64,000 nucleotides of DNA from the NCBI RefSeq assembly GCF_020536995.1, contig NC_068357.1, positions 59,215,623 to 59,279,622 on the forward strand, given 5' to 3'. The notes under the pieces are model-generated. The model was not told where the DNA came from, made no database searches, and saw nothing but the letters and a program-made list of their open reading frames with translations. Every line of letters begins with the position of its first letter. The stretch's first letter is position 1. Both the position numbers and the translations under genes were made by a program. Below, piece by piece: positions 37,147-49,289 of the stretch. Source of the stretch: Dreissena polymorpha (lineage: Eukaryota > Mollusca > Bivalvia > Myida > Dreissenidae).

Positions 37147-38385
37147 TTTTGATGCAAAGAAAAATAAGATCGATCTACCATTTAAGTCTATACAAGAAAC
37201 ATCTTCATTAAATATGTCTGTTTGAAGAAACCTGTTAGATAACTGTTCAACACATACTGTGATCAACTCAAACCCATTTTGGTCAACTTATAACTGTTTT
37301 TGGTCAACTGGTACCTATCCAAAGTCATCTCGTACCCAATACACAGAAACAGGTGTAAGATGGTCAACATATATTGATAATAGTATAAAACAGTATCCGA
37401 AATATAAATATTTAATATGAAAAAGAGAAACCATTAATTTCCAGAAAACATAATTATTTTTGTTCGTAAATGAGGTAACTATGCATACTTATTTTCTCAC
37501 ATTGCTTTCCATTTTAATTAGCTCTTTGTATGAATTTCCATGTCGTATTGGGGATAAACTAGTAAAAAACAATTAAAAAGAATCATTTGAATAAGATACA
37601 ATTTTATCAACCTAGGTATCAACCGATTTGATTAGATAAATGACAGTGTTACGAAGATATGCGATGAAAACAGAATGAAATTAATAGTTAATTTCAAACA
37701 AGCCAACAGTTAGACGTTTTGATCATCGTAACCCACATTCGTTACAACAATACTATGGGACGTTGACGTGTTTACAAATGAAAACAAGATTACGTTCATT
37801 AACTTCAAATAGAACTTAATCACAAACCAAATGACAACTCAACGTTCGAAATGGGGATTACAATCGTATGCAATTTACCTAATAAACAAGTACACTAAAC
37901 AAGTAACCTTTACCTGAATAAGAACAGTGGAAAATACGTTCGAAACGACGCGGTAGAGTAATTCATCTGGTAGATATATAATACAACACCGTTCTAAAAA
38001 TTAACCTTTTACGAAAACTACCGTAAACGACCGACAACTCTGGTTCTCCGTCGTTTATGAATTCAGTATTTCTAATGCATTCGTCTTAATGCATTCGGCA
38101 TTCGGCTTACTTCATGTGAGCTGCTGCCTTGTGCTTATTCATTTCGCTTAGTAGAACTTACAAAAGATGCCATTTTCTAGCAATACTTAGTATTGAAATG
38201 ATAATATTTCAGCCACATGAACAATTTAACAGAAATAATTCATTTGTCATTTACTCGACAGAATACATGATTAACATACATCTAGTAAACATTAAAAAGT
38301 AGTATGCAAGCAATATTTCACTAACTGATAGAAACAAGCATAAAGACGTAAGGAAGACGCAATTATTTTGTAACAAATAAAATAA

Positions 38386-38480
38386 AGCAAAATGCAATTG
38401 TAATTTAGCAGTATGCAATTGTCATTTAGCAGTATGCAATTGTCAATTAGCAATATGTAATTGTCATTTGTCAACATGAA
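38386..38480 (+). repeat. Diverged 21-bp tandem cluster, copy 2
   Basis: The counterpart of 3609-3712; units built on TATGCAATTGTCATTTAGCA. Confidence 0.7.
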
Positions 38481-38959
38481 TGGACTGGCGGATATTCCCT
38501 TCCATAGAAAGTGGCTTCTTTGCCTATAGATTGCCTATAGATAACGCGATATTCCGGATGAGTTTTATAGACTTTTTTAACCCCCAATAACACTGGTAAA
38601 AGGGGGTTGTTTCATATACATGTATGTATTATGCAAATGCAAACAAAATTAATTTATAAAGAACATTAGCTATGTGTAACGGGTATTTCGGTACTTAAAA
38701 CACGCTCCCAAACGCTTTCGCGCTTACCGAAATATAACCTGTTACTACGTTTAATGGTGGTAAAAGTAATAAATTAACGCCTCTACACTGGTATTTACCC
38801 ATGTTATTTAAGAAGATTCAAACGAAACATTTTATCCACATGTATTCGACACGAAAAGCGCGTTATAACTGGTATTTTATGGAACGCCAATGCTGCCTTC
38901 TGATGGCACTGGTCTTTATGTTCTGTGTATTTACTAAGTTGTTTTGTGTAAACTACATT

Positions 38960-39710
38960 TTGATCTGTAGAAACATCATCTCGTTCTGTACATTTTTCAT
39001 TATGCTATGTGCATTTGCAATATCGGTTTGTACTAACGACATTTTGTTAGGTGCATACATCATTTCGTTCTGTGCATTCGTCATTATGTAGTTGGCATTT
39101 ACCAACCCGTTTTGTACTAACGAAAATTTGTTAGGTGCATACATCATTTCGTTGTGTGCATTTGTCATTATGTTGTGTGCATTTACTAACTCGTTCTGTA
39201 TTAACGCATTTCATTGAGTGCATACATTATTTCGTTGTGTGCATTTGTCATTATGTTGTGTGCATTTGTCAGTCATTATGTTGTGTGCATTTGTCATTAT
39301 GTTGTGTGCATATCTTATTATGTTGTGTGCATTTGTCATTATGTTGTGTGCATTTGCCATTATGTTGCGTGCATTTGTCATTATGTCGTGTGCATTTGTC
39401 AATATGTTGTGTGCATTTGTCATTATGTTGTTTGCATTTGACATTATGTTGTGTGCATTTGTCATTATGTTGTGTGCATTTGTTATTATGTTGTGTGCAT
39501 TTGTCATTATGTTGTCTGCACTTGTCATTATGTTGTGTGCATTTTTCATCATGTTATGTGCATTTAGTAACTTGTTCTGTACTAACGACAGTTCGTTCTG
39601 TGAGTTTGTCATTGTGTTATGTGCATGTACTAATTCGTTCTGTACAAAATACATTATGTTTTGTGCATACATCATTTCATTATGTACCAACTTCGTTATC
39701 ATGTTCGGAT
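38960..39710 (+). repeat. 21-bp tandem array, left arm, copy 2
   Basis: Monomers and the 84-bp mixed blocks are as in 4186-4960. Individual monomers differ from copy 1 (for example one with TGCATATCTTATTATG), and one monomer near 39205 has lost a base. Confidence 0.93.
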
Positions 39711-40254
39711 ACATTACACTTGGCAATAAAAGAGATAACACCGGTGCGAAAAAAATGCGGAAAATGTAACCACGTTGGAAGGCGCTCTCGCAGCTGTTGG
39801 ACTTAGCGCCATTTTACCGAGATTTATAAGCGAAAATATTGATTTCAAGATAATGAACTAAATGTCTGATCGTAAATTTAGTAGAATCGGAGTGGAGACC
39901 GTTGGGGATCGCTTATGTTTGCGAAAATAGCGCCTGATGGTAGTGATACAGTTCATACAAGCCACAGAAGCACGCCAGCACCATCAGCAACAGGTAATTT
40001 TAATGAAGATAAATTTTACGAAGAAAATTTAAAAGCGGTGTTAAAAAGTTGTTTTTTTTTCAATAATTATAATATCTCAAGATCAAATTTGAAATATCTT
40101 CGTATAATTTATATTGATTACAATTACCTGTTGCTGATATATCTGGCGTGCTACTGTGGCTTGTATTAACTGTATCACTACCATCAGTTGCTATTTGTCG
40201 CAACCTTAAAGGGGCCGTCCAACAGATTTTGGCATGTATTGAAGCATGTCATTA

Positions 40255-41907
40255 AGGCCCGGTCACACCGCCAGAACTTTGCTGGAGCGTTCCTTGAACG
40301 GTATGAAGAGGGGCCGAATTTTGGCAACGCTCGTCACCGCGCACAAAATGGGGAAAACAATCGACAACACGGGCGTTGCCAAAGCGGTGCACCGCTGAAG
40401 CCAGCGTTGGTTTAGCGTTGGTTTAACGGTATCGAGCGGTAGCGAGCTTTGGTTTAGCGATGACGCGAGCGTTGATAGAGCGGCGTTCTTCGCATGCGCG
40501 CGTCGGCTCGGCGGGAGTTTAAAGTTGGTATAGCGGCAAACCGCTTCTGACTACGGAACTAAACGGATCGCTTTGATAGACGTTCTGATAATTTTTGATA
40601 GAAGTCAATAGTTGAAGTTCATCATGCCACGTAGACAAAAGAAGTGAAAAGCTGGAGATGGAGAGGCAGCATTCTGTAGAACTCTGAGCCAGAGTTAGGA
40701 GGAGCTTTACAGGCCACGTGCTTGCCATCAATGGCACCAAGTGTGTGGGGAAACTTCCATCTCTGGTACCATTTGTCAGCCAGGTCTCTCCATCCTTGTT
40801 CAGTTGTTTGGCAAAACAACAATTCATCTGTGTACTCCTCAATGATGACCTTTACCACTTCTCTAACTACCACCGTGATGGTGTTGTGGGGAACCCTCCA
40901 GGCGTATTGCATGTTTCAGTAGGTGTTACCAGAGGCCAGGTGCCGTAGGGTGATTGCCACTTTGAGACCAGGTTTCAGGCTTGGTCGGTAATTGGTGTCT
41001 TGTTTGGTCAATCGGGGGGTCAGCCTCTGTACAACTTCATCAAACATGGCTGGTGGCATCCTCCTAAAGTGATGGAAGGCTCGTGGATCCTCATTCCTCA
41101 GCTCCACCATCAGCTTGTTATACAGTCCATATTCAGACCTTCTCAGTATCCACTTTCTGACCCACACAACTCTGTCTCTCCTTCTTCTCTCTCTTCTCCT
41201 TCTGTCAACAGCTTATTGCAATCTGAGGAGGTTCTGATTCTGCTGCTGGACTAGTTCACCAATCACAAGTCTCACATCATCCATGGTAGAACACTTTTAC
41301 TGTAACTGAGCAAATTAAAATGAGGTCTGCACTCAACGTTAGCTCGATTTTAAATGGACTCCTGACTCATTTCTCCCCGTATTTATAGCCAAATTCTGGT
41401 CCCGCTCCAACACCTCAATACCAACGCCAGACCAAAGTTCATCACTGCAATGGATCGCTACTTCAACGCCCGACACCGTTCCTGCAATTCCGTGTCCGTT
41501 TGAAAAACGCTTACAACCGCTCCACCAAAGTTTGTACAACGTTTAATCACCGCCCGGGCAAAGCTTGCGAAGCAGCGGTTGTCCAGCATTCAAGATTTCT
41601 GCGTTGGCCTTGCGGACCAAAACGTCCACAAACTTGCGTCCAGCGGTGCCAAACTTTGACTGTGGTAGAACGGTGGTGAACTTTGTCAGAGCGAAAAATT
41701 GCCCACTCCTCACCGCTCGCAATATTTTGTGCAGCTCAAAACTTTCTGAGCGGTAGGAGGAACCATCAGCGGTGACCGAGCGTATACGGCGTTGCTTTTA
41801 CGGTGGCCAACTTCTGTTTAACGGTCGTGAACGGTAGCGAGCGGTGATGATTGTTTTTCACCGCTACAGGAACGCTCAAGCAAAGTTCTGGCGGTGTGAC
41901 CGGGCCT
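40255..41907. mobile_element. PIF/Harbinger DNA transposon (1653 bp, non-autonomous derivative)
   Basis: Terminal inverted repeats AGGCCCGGTCACACCGCC, with a TTA duplication at 40252-40254 and 41908-41910. Copy 1 reads GTCATTAAATGC at the same place, so the empty site contains a single TTA. A 3-bp TTA/TAA target duplication plus a HARBI1-like transposase defines PIF/Harbinger. It is clearly more GC-rich than its surroundings. Most of the catalytic domain is deleted, so it could move only with a transposase supplied by another copy. Confidence 0.95.
40622..41284 (-). pseudogene. HARBI1-like transposase, N-terminal part, truncated
   Basis: The start is ATG at 41284 (MDDVRLVIGELVQQQNQN), followed by an arginine-rich stretch that has lost its frame. 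41167-40916 then carries VWVRKWILRRSEYGLYN, RRMPPAMFDEVVQRL and ITLRHLASG. An in-frame TGA lies at 40918-40916 and reading resumes with MQYAWRVPHNTI. The segment FPHTLGAIDGKHVACK holds the first catalytic Asp of the DDE triad. The frame is lost after GSEFY, and the regions for the second Asp and the Glu are absent. The transposase would have bound the element ends in the nucleus; this copy cannot. Confidence 0.9.
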
Positions 41908-42504
41908 TTAAATGCTTTATATTGATAAATTTAAACATTTGACTCAAAATTCTCCATTAAAAAAACAAGCATACAATTTTAAAAAAGGAAAAAAGTAACC
42001 TTCAACACGGCTCGAACAACTGACCCCTGGAGTCCTGGAGTAAAAAGTCTCCCGCCTAGACCACTCGACCATCCATGCTCATGCTTAGGGCGGATGTATT
42101 TTTACCTATATAAGCAATCCTCGAAGTTTCCCAAAATATAACTACAACAACAGAACTTTTCAAATTATTCAATCGTTTCGCGTCGCACGTGGCTTTATAA
42201 TTTTCAGGTTTTCAAATCGTCAAAAGATGCATATAATGGATATTTAAGAGCATGGTAAATGGTCAGTATTACTTTTTCCTCAAAAATATCATAACAAAAA
42301 CGAAAATTTGCGAATCTGAAACAACTTTTTTTAATTTTGTCAATTTACCAATCAGTTGGACGGCCCCTTTAAGCGATCCCCAATCGTCTCCACTCCGATT
42401 CTACTAAATTCACGATCAGACATTTTTTCATCATCTTAAAATCAATCGTTTCGCTTATCAATCTCGGTAAAATGGCGCTAAGGCCAACAGCTCCGAGAGC
42501 GCCT

Positions 42505-42935
42505 TCCAGGTCTTAATATACTAAATAGTGGCCCCATATAATTCAATGTAAAAGTGACAACTTTAAGCGAAAATAAATGCAACATTTTGCACATAGAGAC
42601 CCCCATAACCAAACCTTGTCTTAAAGGCCATTCTAAGCGGAATCAATTTATGCAATAAGAAGATATTCATGTTCAAACCAAGAAAGAACTTTACACGAAT
42701 CAAAATCGACTGTTTTTGCAACTTTTTTTCGGCCGTTTCTTAGTGGAATATAACCTTTGTCAGTGCAATGCTTTACTATAGTCTTCAAGTTTATCATATT
42801 TCAGGGATTCAGTATCTCCGAAAGATAAAACCCGAACAATTGTTTGAAGTGTAAAACATGCCTTCCTGTAAACTATTATATTTATTAAGAGAGTACAGCC
42901 CTACATGAAATGATTATTTAGTATACTCAACCTGG
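42505..42935. mobile_element. About 425-bp insertion in right palindrome arm, copy 2
   Basis: The counterpart of 6087-6513 with the same junctions. Confidence 0.6.
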
Positions 42936-43004
42936 TTACATTTTCCGCATTTTTTTCGCACCGATGTTAGCTATTTTATTGCCCAGTGTAATGTATCCGA
43001 ACAT

Positions 43005-43860
43005 GATAACGACGTTGGCGCATAACGAAATGATGTATGCACAAAACATAATGTCGTTAGTACAGAACGAATAAGTAAATGCATATAACATAATGAAAAT
43101 GCACAAAAGGAAATAATTACATGTTTGCAAAAAATATAATGTCGTTTGTACAGAACGAATTAGTAAATACACATAACAAATTGACAAATTTATGCACAGA
43201 ACGAACTGTCGTTAGTACAGAATAAGTTACTAAATGCACATAACATAACGACAAATGCACAGAACATAATGACAAATGCACACAACATAATGACAAATGC
43301 ACACAACATATTGACAAATGCACACAACATAATGACAAATGCACACAACATAATGACAAATGCACACAACATAATGACAAATGCACACAACATAATGACA
43401 AATGCACACGACATAATGACAAATGCACACAACATAATGACAAATGCACACAACATAATGACACATGCACACAACATAATGACACATGTACACAACATAA
43501 TGACAAATGCACGCAACATAATGACACATGCACACAACGAAATGATGTATGCACTAAATGAAATGTCGTTAATACAGAACGAGTTAGTAAATGCACACAA
43601 CATAATGACAAATGCACAGAACGAAATGATGTATGCACCTAACAAATTGTCGTTAGTACAAAACGGATTGGTAAATGCACACAACATAATGACGAATGCA
43701 CAGAACGAAATGATGTATGCACCTAACAAAATGTCGTTAGTACAAACCGATATTGCAAATGCACATAGCATAATGAAAAATGTACAGAACAAAATGATGT
43801 TTCTACAGGACAAAATGTAGTTTACACAAAACAACTTAGTAAATGCACAGAAAATAACGA
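43005..43860 (-). repeat. 21-bp tandem array, right arm, copy 2
   Basis: The inverted partner of 38960-39710. The homogeneous core at about 43250-43550 has roughly 14 monomers, mostly reading ACAAATGCACACAACATAAT on the plus strand. The mixed monomer order at both edges mirrors the left arm. Confidence 0.93.
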
Positions 43861-44398
43861 CCAGTGGCATCAAAAGGCAGCATTGGCGTTCTATAGCATT
43901 TCGCTTAAGTTTTAAACGCTCTCTGACGCCGCGCGGGTACCAAACTCCCTCATGTTATTATGTATACGAGTTATATTAATAATATTAAACATTGCTTATG
44001 GAACATTTATCAATCATAACAATTGAACGTTAAAAAAAAAACAAAACGGTTGCATCGAAACGTTTATTATTAAAATAGTAACATAAAATAGTGTTCACTC
44101 TTTTCTGACATGAAAAGGGATGTATAACGTTGATTTCGTTTAGTTACGCAAATACCAATATTCCCTATAAGTTAACATATACACGTGCTATAATTTATAC
44201 TTAATATTGCTAATATGACATTTCCAGTTTCTGAAATATATTAATTTTCTATCAGGGAGATTTTGGTAATATTGGTTATTCTACACATTGAAGCTTTCAC
44301 TCGCACACGTAGTTTTGGTACCGGGTAAGGGCAGAACAAAGCTATGGCCCGTGAGTGGGAAGCCATTTCGCTAAAAATCCATGAATATAGTAACAATA

Positions 44399-45790
44399 AA
44401 ATGAATATATAAATAATGCCATAGCTGTCATGTAACAATTGTAATTTTAGATTAAAAAATAATTTATGTTAAAATTAGTGTACATACGCGAAAGCGTAAA
44501 TGTGTACTAGGACGTGCGAAAACATGTAGGGTTGACTCATGTGTGAGCATTTTTTCTTCCAAGTGTTTGTTTCTATACTAGTAAAACTAATGTCGATATA
44601 TGTTTATGTGTTCACTACGTCAAAGATTTGCGAGTGTAATACCAAATTGTACCGCTCATATTCATTCGTCTATGATACAATTTTGTATGAACGCTAAAAG
44701 TATATTTTATATATGTACATATAGAGAATACTTGGTTGGTGCCGAGATGGAGAAAGTTTATCCGGTTAGGCTTAGAAAAAAGAAAATAGGGCGAGCTTTA
44801 CCATGTGTTCGATTTATCCTGCTTTATGCCGTTGATACATTTTATCAAAGACAAATGATTAATTGACATAACAATGCAATTATTCTTGTCGGGCCTCCTA
44901 CATGTACACAACATTTCTGACGACCGAATAACTACCGATTGTGTCACTTAAAATATAATTCCACTTTAAACTGTTCCTTTTAATACTTTCCCTATTAAAA
45001 TTATGAGAAGAAATAAAAAACGAATCGAGAATGTGATATTTTTCTTGGTAAAAAATGAAAACAAAATGCAGCAGCAAAACAAAAACTAAATTGTATTTAC
45101 CTTAATGACAACTTTAATCCATTGCTTATAACAATAAATTTACAACGATATACACATCCATTTTCTGTTCTTCCATCCCTTTGTCGAAATCCATTTTCTG
45201 TTTTCCCATCCCTATTATCGAAATGTATTTTAAACCACACTATTTTTTGATAGCGTTTGTATCGAATGCTAACCACTGTGACCAAAAACCCGATTTACGA
45301 AATCGTATTCCTGCCGTAGCGAATTATTTTATTCCTATCGAAGTTAACAATTATGAATGACAAACAAACAATCCGAAATACGTTCATGATTCGGTCGATG
45401 CTTTAAAAATATAAAAAAATACTGTTAAAACAACCATGATAAAATTGTTGTCCCTAAAATCCTGAGAGAAACTAGATAGTATGTTTCGTCTGAGAAATGA
45501 CGTCACACTAGATACATCATAAATTGCGTAATCAAGTAAATGAAAATGATAAATACGGAAAACTGGTTCCGTAATATATTTTGAATAAGTAAAAAAATGA
45601 TGATATATTATATAACGATAACATTCATGATCCGTCCTAATAAATTTCAAAGGTTAAATATTAGAACATGTTCATCGTCACAGCGTGCGTATGAATACAT
45701 TACTTCCTGTTGACCGGAGGAAAATGTATTCGACCCTGCTTTATTAGGTCAATGTTTGCCACCGAGGCATGATACAACATGAATCATTAC
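44399..45790. other. No recognisable gene; 35-bp duplicate at 45150-45230
   Basis: About 44474-44590 resembles 7923-8030 at clearly lower identity than the large repeat. Near 45155-45225 the segment CCATTTTCTGTTCTTCCATC and its following bases are duplicated in tandem with a period of about 35. The rest is AT-rich and unassigned. Confidence 0.45.
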
Positions 45791-45797
45791 TTACATT

Positions 45798-46007
45798 GTG
45801 CAATGGTATATTCCAGTAGAAGAGGTACACTATTTTGGACAGGTCGCAGCGCTCAACGACTGTTTTAATCTAAGAAAGCACTACTCTGAAGTCTTCGTGA
45901 GCGTTGATTTAGACGAATATAATTATCCCGATAAACAATGGCAGAACCGTCGTCTGATACAGTCGCACATTCTTAAGACATATCGTTCGTACAGTTACCA
46001 AAAGTGA
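45798..46007 (+). pseudogene. Glycosyltransferase family 92 (DUF23) fragment
   Basis: A 69-codon open frame reads VQWYIPVEEVHYFGQVAAL then NDCFNLRKHYSEVFVSVDLD and EYNYP. The signature H-Y-x-G-Q-x-x-A-L-N-D-C followed about 20 residues later by D-L-D-E is typical of GT92 proteins, where DxD-like acidic residues bind the nucleotide-sugar metal. GT92 enzymes work in the Golgi and transfer galactose. Here only the central region is present, there is no ATG and no clear splice acceptor directly before it, and sequence after the DLDE region diverges from the family. It is an isolated exon or, more likely, a pseudogene fragment. Confidence 0.6.
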
Positions 46008-46009
46008 CA

Positions 46010-47615
46010 CATACGAAATATTCGTCGGGTATGCATGGGAGACTTTAAGGCGTCATTAAGGGACTGAAAATGGAATCTGCAAATTATACACGCTTCTGAC
46101 TTGGGTTTAATTGTTTTGATGCACATTTGAACCCATTTGAGTGTTCTCACTCATTTGAGAGGCGATGCATGTAAGTGTTGCCAGCTTGCACAAATACAAT
46201 AACACATGATATACCTTCACGGGCTAGCATAACTTAAGTGTTTCAATCATGACCTTGAGTGTCACATCAATCCTAACTTTAAAATATTGTTAAATATAGC
46301 TGCAGTGTCCAGCTATTTGATATACATTGATAACATTTAAACATTGAGTGTACTGTATATTTTGATTTTATTCAATACATATTAAACAGTATTCATTCAC
46401 ATATAACACATTATAATTCACATAGTGCATTACACATTTAAATTAATATATATTAGTTGCACGTAGAACATAATTTGACGGCCTTACCATACATTAAATA
46501 TTTCCCAATGAACATCCCGATTAATGTTTTCAATGCATAAATATCAATACAAAATAAATGTCTTGTGCAGCAAATAATAGCGACGAGATAACCTGTTTAT
46601 AATCACTTACTTTATACTATTACTATTTAATATTTTTTAATATAAGTTTAAAGATTTAAACTCGATATTATTTCGTATGTGATACCAGGCAAACGCTGTG
46701 CAACACGTAATCCACTACAAGAAGAATACCAGATATACCATAAACCACTCCCCGTTTAATTTTCAGTTCTGTGCGTAACGGAGTATTGCATAAAACGTAT
46801 GTCTTAACATAACGCACCGCACGAAACAGGTATATGTGTGGTTTGTTTATGCATATGTTTGTCACGTGAGTGATGGCCACTCAGGCGGACATAGGCGGGA
46901 ATGTGTACGTGGTTTTCATTGTTTGGTCAGTTCTACGCTAGACTTCGATCAGTAAACTTGTGTTCGTGTACAAAGTCTACATCGTGCACTCAAAATTGAC
47001 TAACACATTAGTTTTGTTATATAATTTTTCTGATGAAAAGTTGAAGTCGACATTAGCAGAACATAGGGCATCGATGCTACAAGATTTGGAAGGCATCATG
47101 GAAAAAATAAGTGCTATATCAAACTTTAATATGTAAAATCCGTTAAATTGATTCTTGAGCATAGTATCGAGTGTTACGAATCAGTAACGAAGTAGAAACG
47201 ATGTATATTTCAAGCAAAATTAATTTATCACTAGAAAAAGTCGATCAATTTACAACTATAAATATTGATGAAACGTGACCGACAACTCGCGGAATGTCAT
47301 CATTGAAAGAAAGCTTATGTCGAACTTACTGGAAAATATTTTGCTATTCTTTATGTTGTTTGATCACATGCTATACCTTGTTTTCAATGTAATACAGACA
47401 TTACGTACTTTTTTTATAGTACACATGTGTAATACAACATTTCTAAGGGTTTTCATTGGCTACAGAATCAGTAACTAACCAATCGCATGGCTTTATTATG
47501 GTAAAATGACGTCGTCAACATTAAATGACGTCACGATAGTAAACAACTTTTAGATCTATCAGCACTTGCTAAGTCAATTAAGATGTATTTTATTTAGTTT
47601 GAAAGCATGTGATAA
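46010..47615. other. No recognisable gene
   Basis: AT-rich, no recognised repeat or exon. Confidence 0.4.
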
Positions 47616-47620
47616 AAAAA

Positions 47621-47765
47621 ATCTGACACTCGTTGTCATATCATACCATATTTTATTAAACTCGTCCAGGAAATTCGTTAGTAAACTCACCAAAGGCTCG
47701 CTTACTAACAAAATTCTTGAACTCGTTTAATAAAATATGGTATGATATGACAACCAATGTCAGAT
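47621..47765. repeat. 145-bp palindrome (foldback MITE-like hairpin)
   Basis: The two halves are near-complete inverted copies. ATCTGACACTCGTTGTCATA at the left pairs with the end of the element, the middle of each arm shares ATACCATATTTTATTAAAC, and the inner part TTCGTTAGTAAAC pairs with GCTTACTAACAAAA. The loop is only about ten bases. As RNA it would fold into a single long hairpin. Confidence 0.88.
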
Positions 47766-47789
47766 CCTATATGTATACATAAAATATGT

Positions 47790-48055
47790 ATATGCTTAAC
47801 TGTTTAACGAGTCTGATGACATTAAGTTATTTGCAGCAAAAATGCAAGCAGAGGCGATGGCAAATGAAACGGCGAAAGCATACAAAGTCACGCGGAGCGC
47901 GTAACGGGCCATGCCGGAAGCCGACAGCTTCATATAACATCGCAACCCTCGTGGATAACTCGATAACCATTGATACACACAGGACTTTGTTTCGTATGTG
48001 GCGAACCGGGTCGTCGGAAAGGAGCAGCTGAATGTTTAGGAAACAGCTCGAACAA
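47790..48055 (+). pseudogene. Decayed coding remnant with zinc-knuckle-like end
   Basis: Short open pieces in more than one frame look like protein: ESDDIKLFAAKMQAEAMANE and, further on, LCFVCGEPGRRKGAAEC, which has the C-x2-C-x4+-C spacing of a degenerate zinc knuckle. This combination suggests a fossil of a nucleic-acid-binding protein from a mobile element, family unknown. It is broken in a few places. Confidence 0.3.
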
Positions 48056-48084
48056 TTAAATAAGTTGTTTACATATAGAACCCC

Positions 48085-48600
48085 GTTATCACCAAAATCT
48101 AAAAGTCGAACTTAATCAAAAGGATCCTAGTATAGTTCGCCGGTAAGTTGACGGAAGGCCCACCCGTCAAGAAGAAAAGGCTAATGATAGTAAGTTTATT
48201 TTCGATTTAGTAAATTGCGGTTATAAGTTTACTTTTTCCATTGGAAAACGGTAACGTACAGAAAGATTTGTACGTCGCAATTGATCAAAAGGATCTTAGT
48301 AAACAACTGGATCGAAATGATCATAGTATAGAAATTGATACCGGAAGTTCGCCGGCAAAGAGACTGAAGGCTCAGATGGCCAAGCTGCAGGAAGCTACAG
48401 ATAGTAAATACATTTTAGATGTAGTAAATTACCGTTATACGTTTCGTCGGAAAACGGTCACGTACAGAACAAGTAGAAATGGATCAAACGTATCCTAGTA
48501 TAGAAATGGTTCAAAAGACTATAAGTATAGAAATAGAACCAAAAAGATCTGAGTACAGAAAGTGATACCTGTCCGGATGTTTGTCGGTAAGTAGACTAAA
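48085..48600 (+). repeat. Degenerate tandem repeat, about 220-bp unit
   Basis: AATCAAAAGGATCCTAGTATAG (48115), GATCAAAAGGATCTTAGTA (48284) and GGATCAAACGTATCCTAGTATAG (48481) mark successive diverged units, each followed by AGTTCGCCGG- or GTTTGTCGG-type sequence and a TAGTAAATT(A/G)C(C/G)GTTATA segment. The middle unit has an open frame (SSPAKRLKAQMAKLQEATDS) that resembles coding sequence but has no ATG. Confidence 0.5.
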
Positions 48601-48964
48601 AACCCATGTGGCATTCAACATGTTGATAAAACAACAGTCGTATTTAATAAGCATGGGAAGCCTCGATTTATTTGAGATTTTGTTTCTACGTTCGATATTA
48701 AAGGAGAGTATCATTACATTGATACATTCATATACCATAGATTATGTTTAGGATTTTGATTTTAGCTAACAAGAGATTAGCATGCAGCGTTATGTTTTTT
48801 ATTAGCTTCTATTCTGCAGTGAAACAGTCGATCACATATTTACTAAAACTCGGTAAAGCTAAAGAGTAATAGTATCAATCCTTACGTCAAAAGACTTAAA
48901 ATTGTTATGCTTTTGGAATACATGACGATGTTCAATAGGAAAAAGCATTATATGCAATGACTCG

Positions 48965-49222
48965 ATGAGTTTGTATGTGAATTGGTCGATATTGGCCCGG
49001 AAAGTGGACTTAGAGCCCAGTAGATTGCTCCCGGAAGTGAGCAAAACGTGTTTGCTTAGGCCCCCGGAAGTGGACATAGATTCCGTAACATGCCTTTCGG
49101 AATTGAGCAAAACAGGTATGATTTGGTCCCCGGAAGTGGACAAAGACTCCATTACACGGCTCCCGCAATTAAGCCATGGCGTATATGGTAAGTCCGCGGA
49201 AGAGGGCATTTACGATATTTGA
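48965..49222 (+). other. Open frame over a 66-bp tandem repeat, unknown
   Basis: An ATG-started frame of 85 codons contains three diverged repeats of 22 residues: RKVDLEPSRLLPEVSKTCLL, PPEVDIDSVTCLSELSKTG and SPEVDKDSITRLPQLSHGVY. The DNA anchor CCGGAAGTGGAC(A/T)(A/T)AGA recurs about every 66 bases. The period keeps the frame and substitutions leave it open, which could mean coding selection, but a minisatellite of this period does the same by chance. No known family. Confidence 0.3.
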
Positions 49223-49289
49223 CGGTTGTAAGAGATGAGTCATAGATTATATCGTAAGTCGGCGGAGGGTGACGAATTTAATATTTTTT

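Larger units (their letters stand above)
40210..42368. mobile_element. TTAA-flanked MITE with tRNA-like core, copy 2, split by a transposon
   Basis: Flanked by TTAA at 40206-40209 and 42369-42372. Terminal repeats are AGGGGCCGTCCAAC and its exact complement. The element is interrupted after 40254 by the PIF/Harbinger insertion and resumes at 41908. Without it the length matches copy 1. Confidence 0.85.
38878..43895. mobile_element. Foldback-like palindromic element, copy 2
   Basis: Same architecture as 4111-7365: left 21-bp array at about 38960-39710, central hairpin at about 39930-40190, TTAA element at 40210-42368 (itself interrupted), the insertion at about 42505-42935, and the right array at about 43005-43860. 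The homogeneous core of the right array has about 14 monomers here against about nine in copy 1, so array length has changed since duplication. Confidence 0.75.
34782..44398. repeat. Large direct repeat, copy 2
   Basis: Second copy of the unit at 1-7859, same orientation, starting 34781 bases downstream. It is longer because of a 1653-bp PIF/Harbinger insertion (40255-41907) and a longer right 21-bp array. All other sub-elements are present at equivalent places, including the TTAA element and the insertion in the right arm, so those came before the duplication. Sequence to its left (34740-34781) is not repeat-related. Confidence 0.95.
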
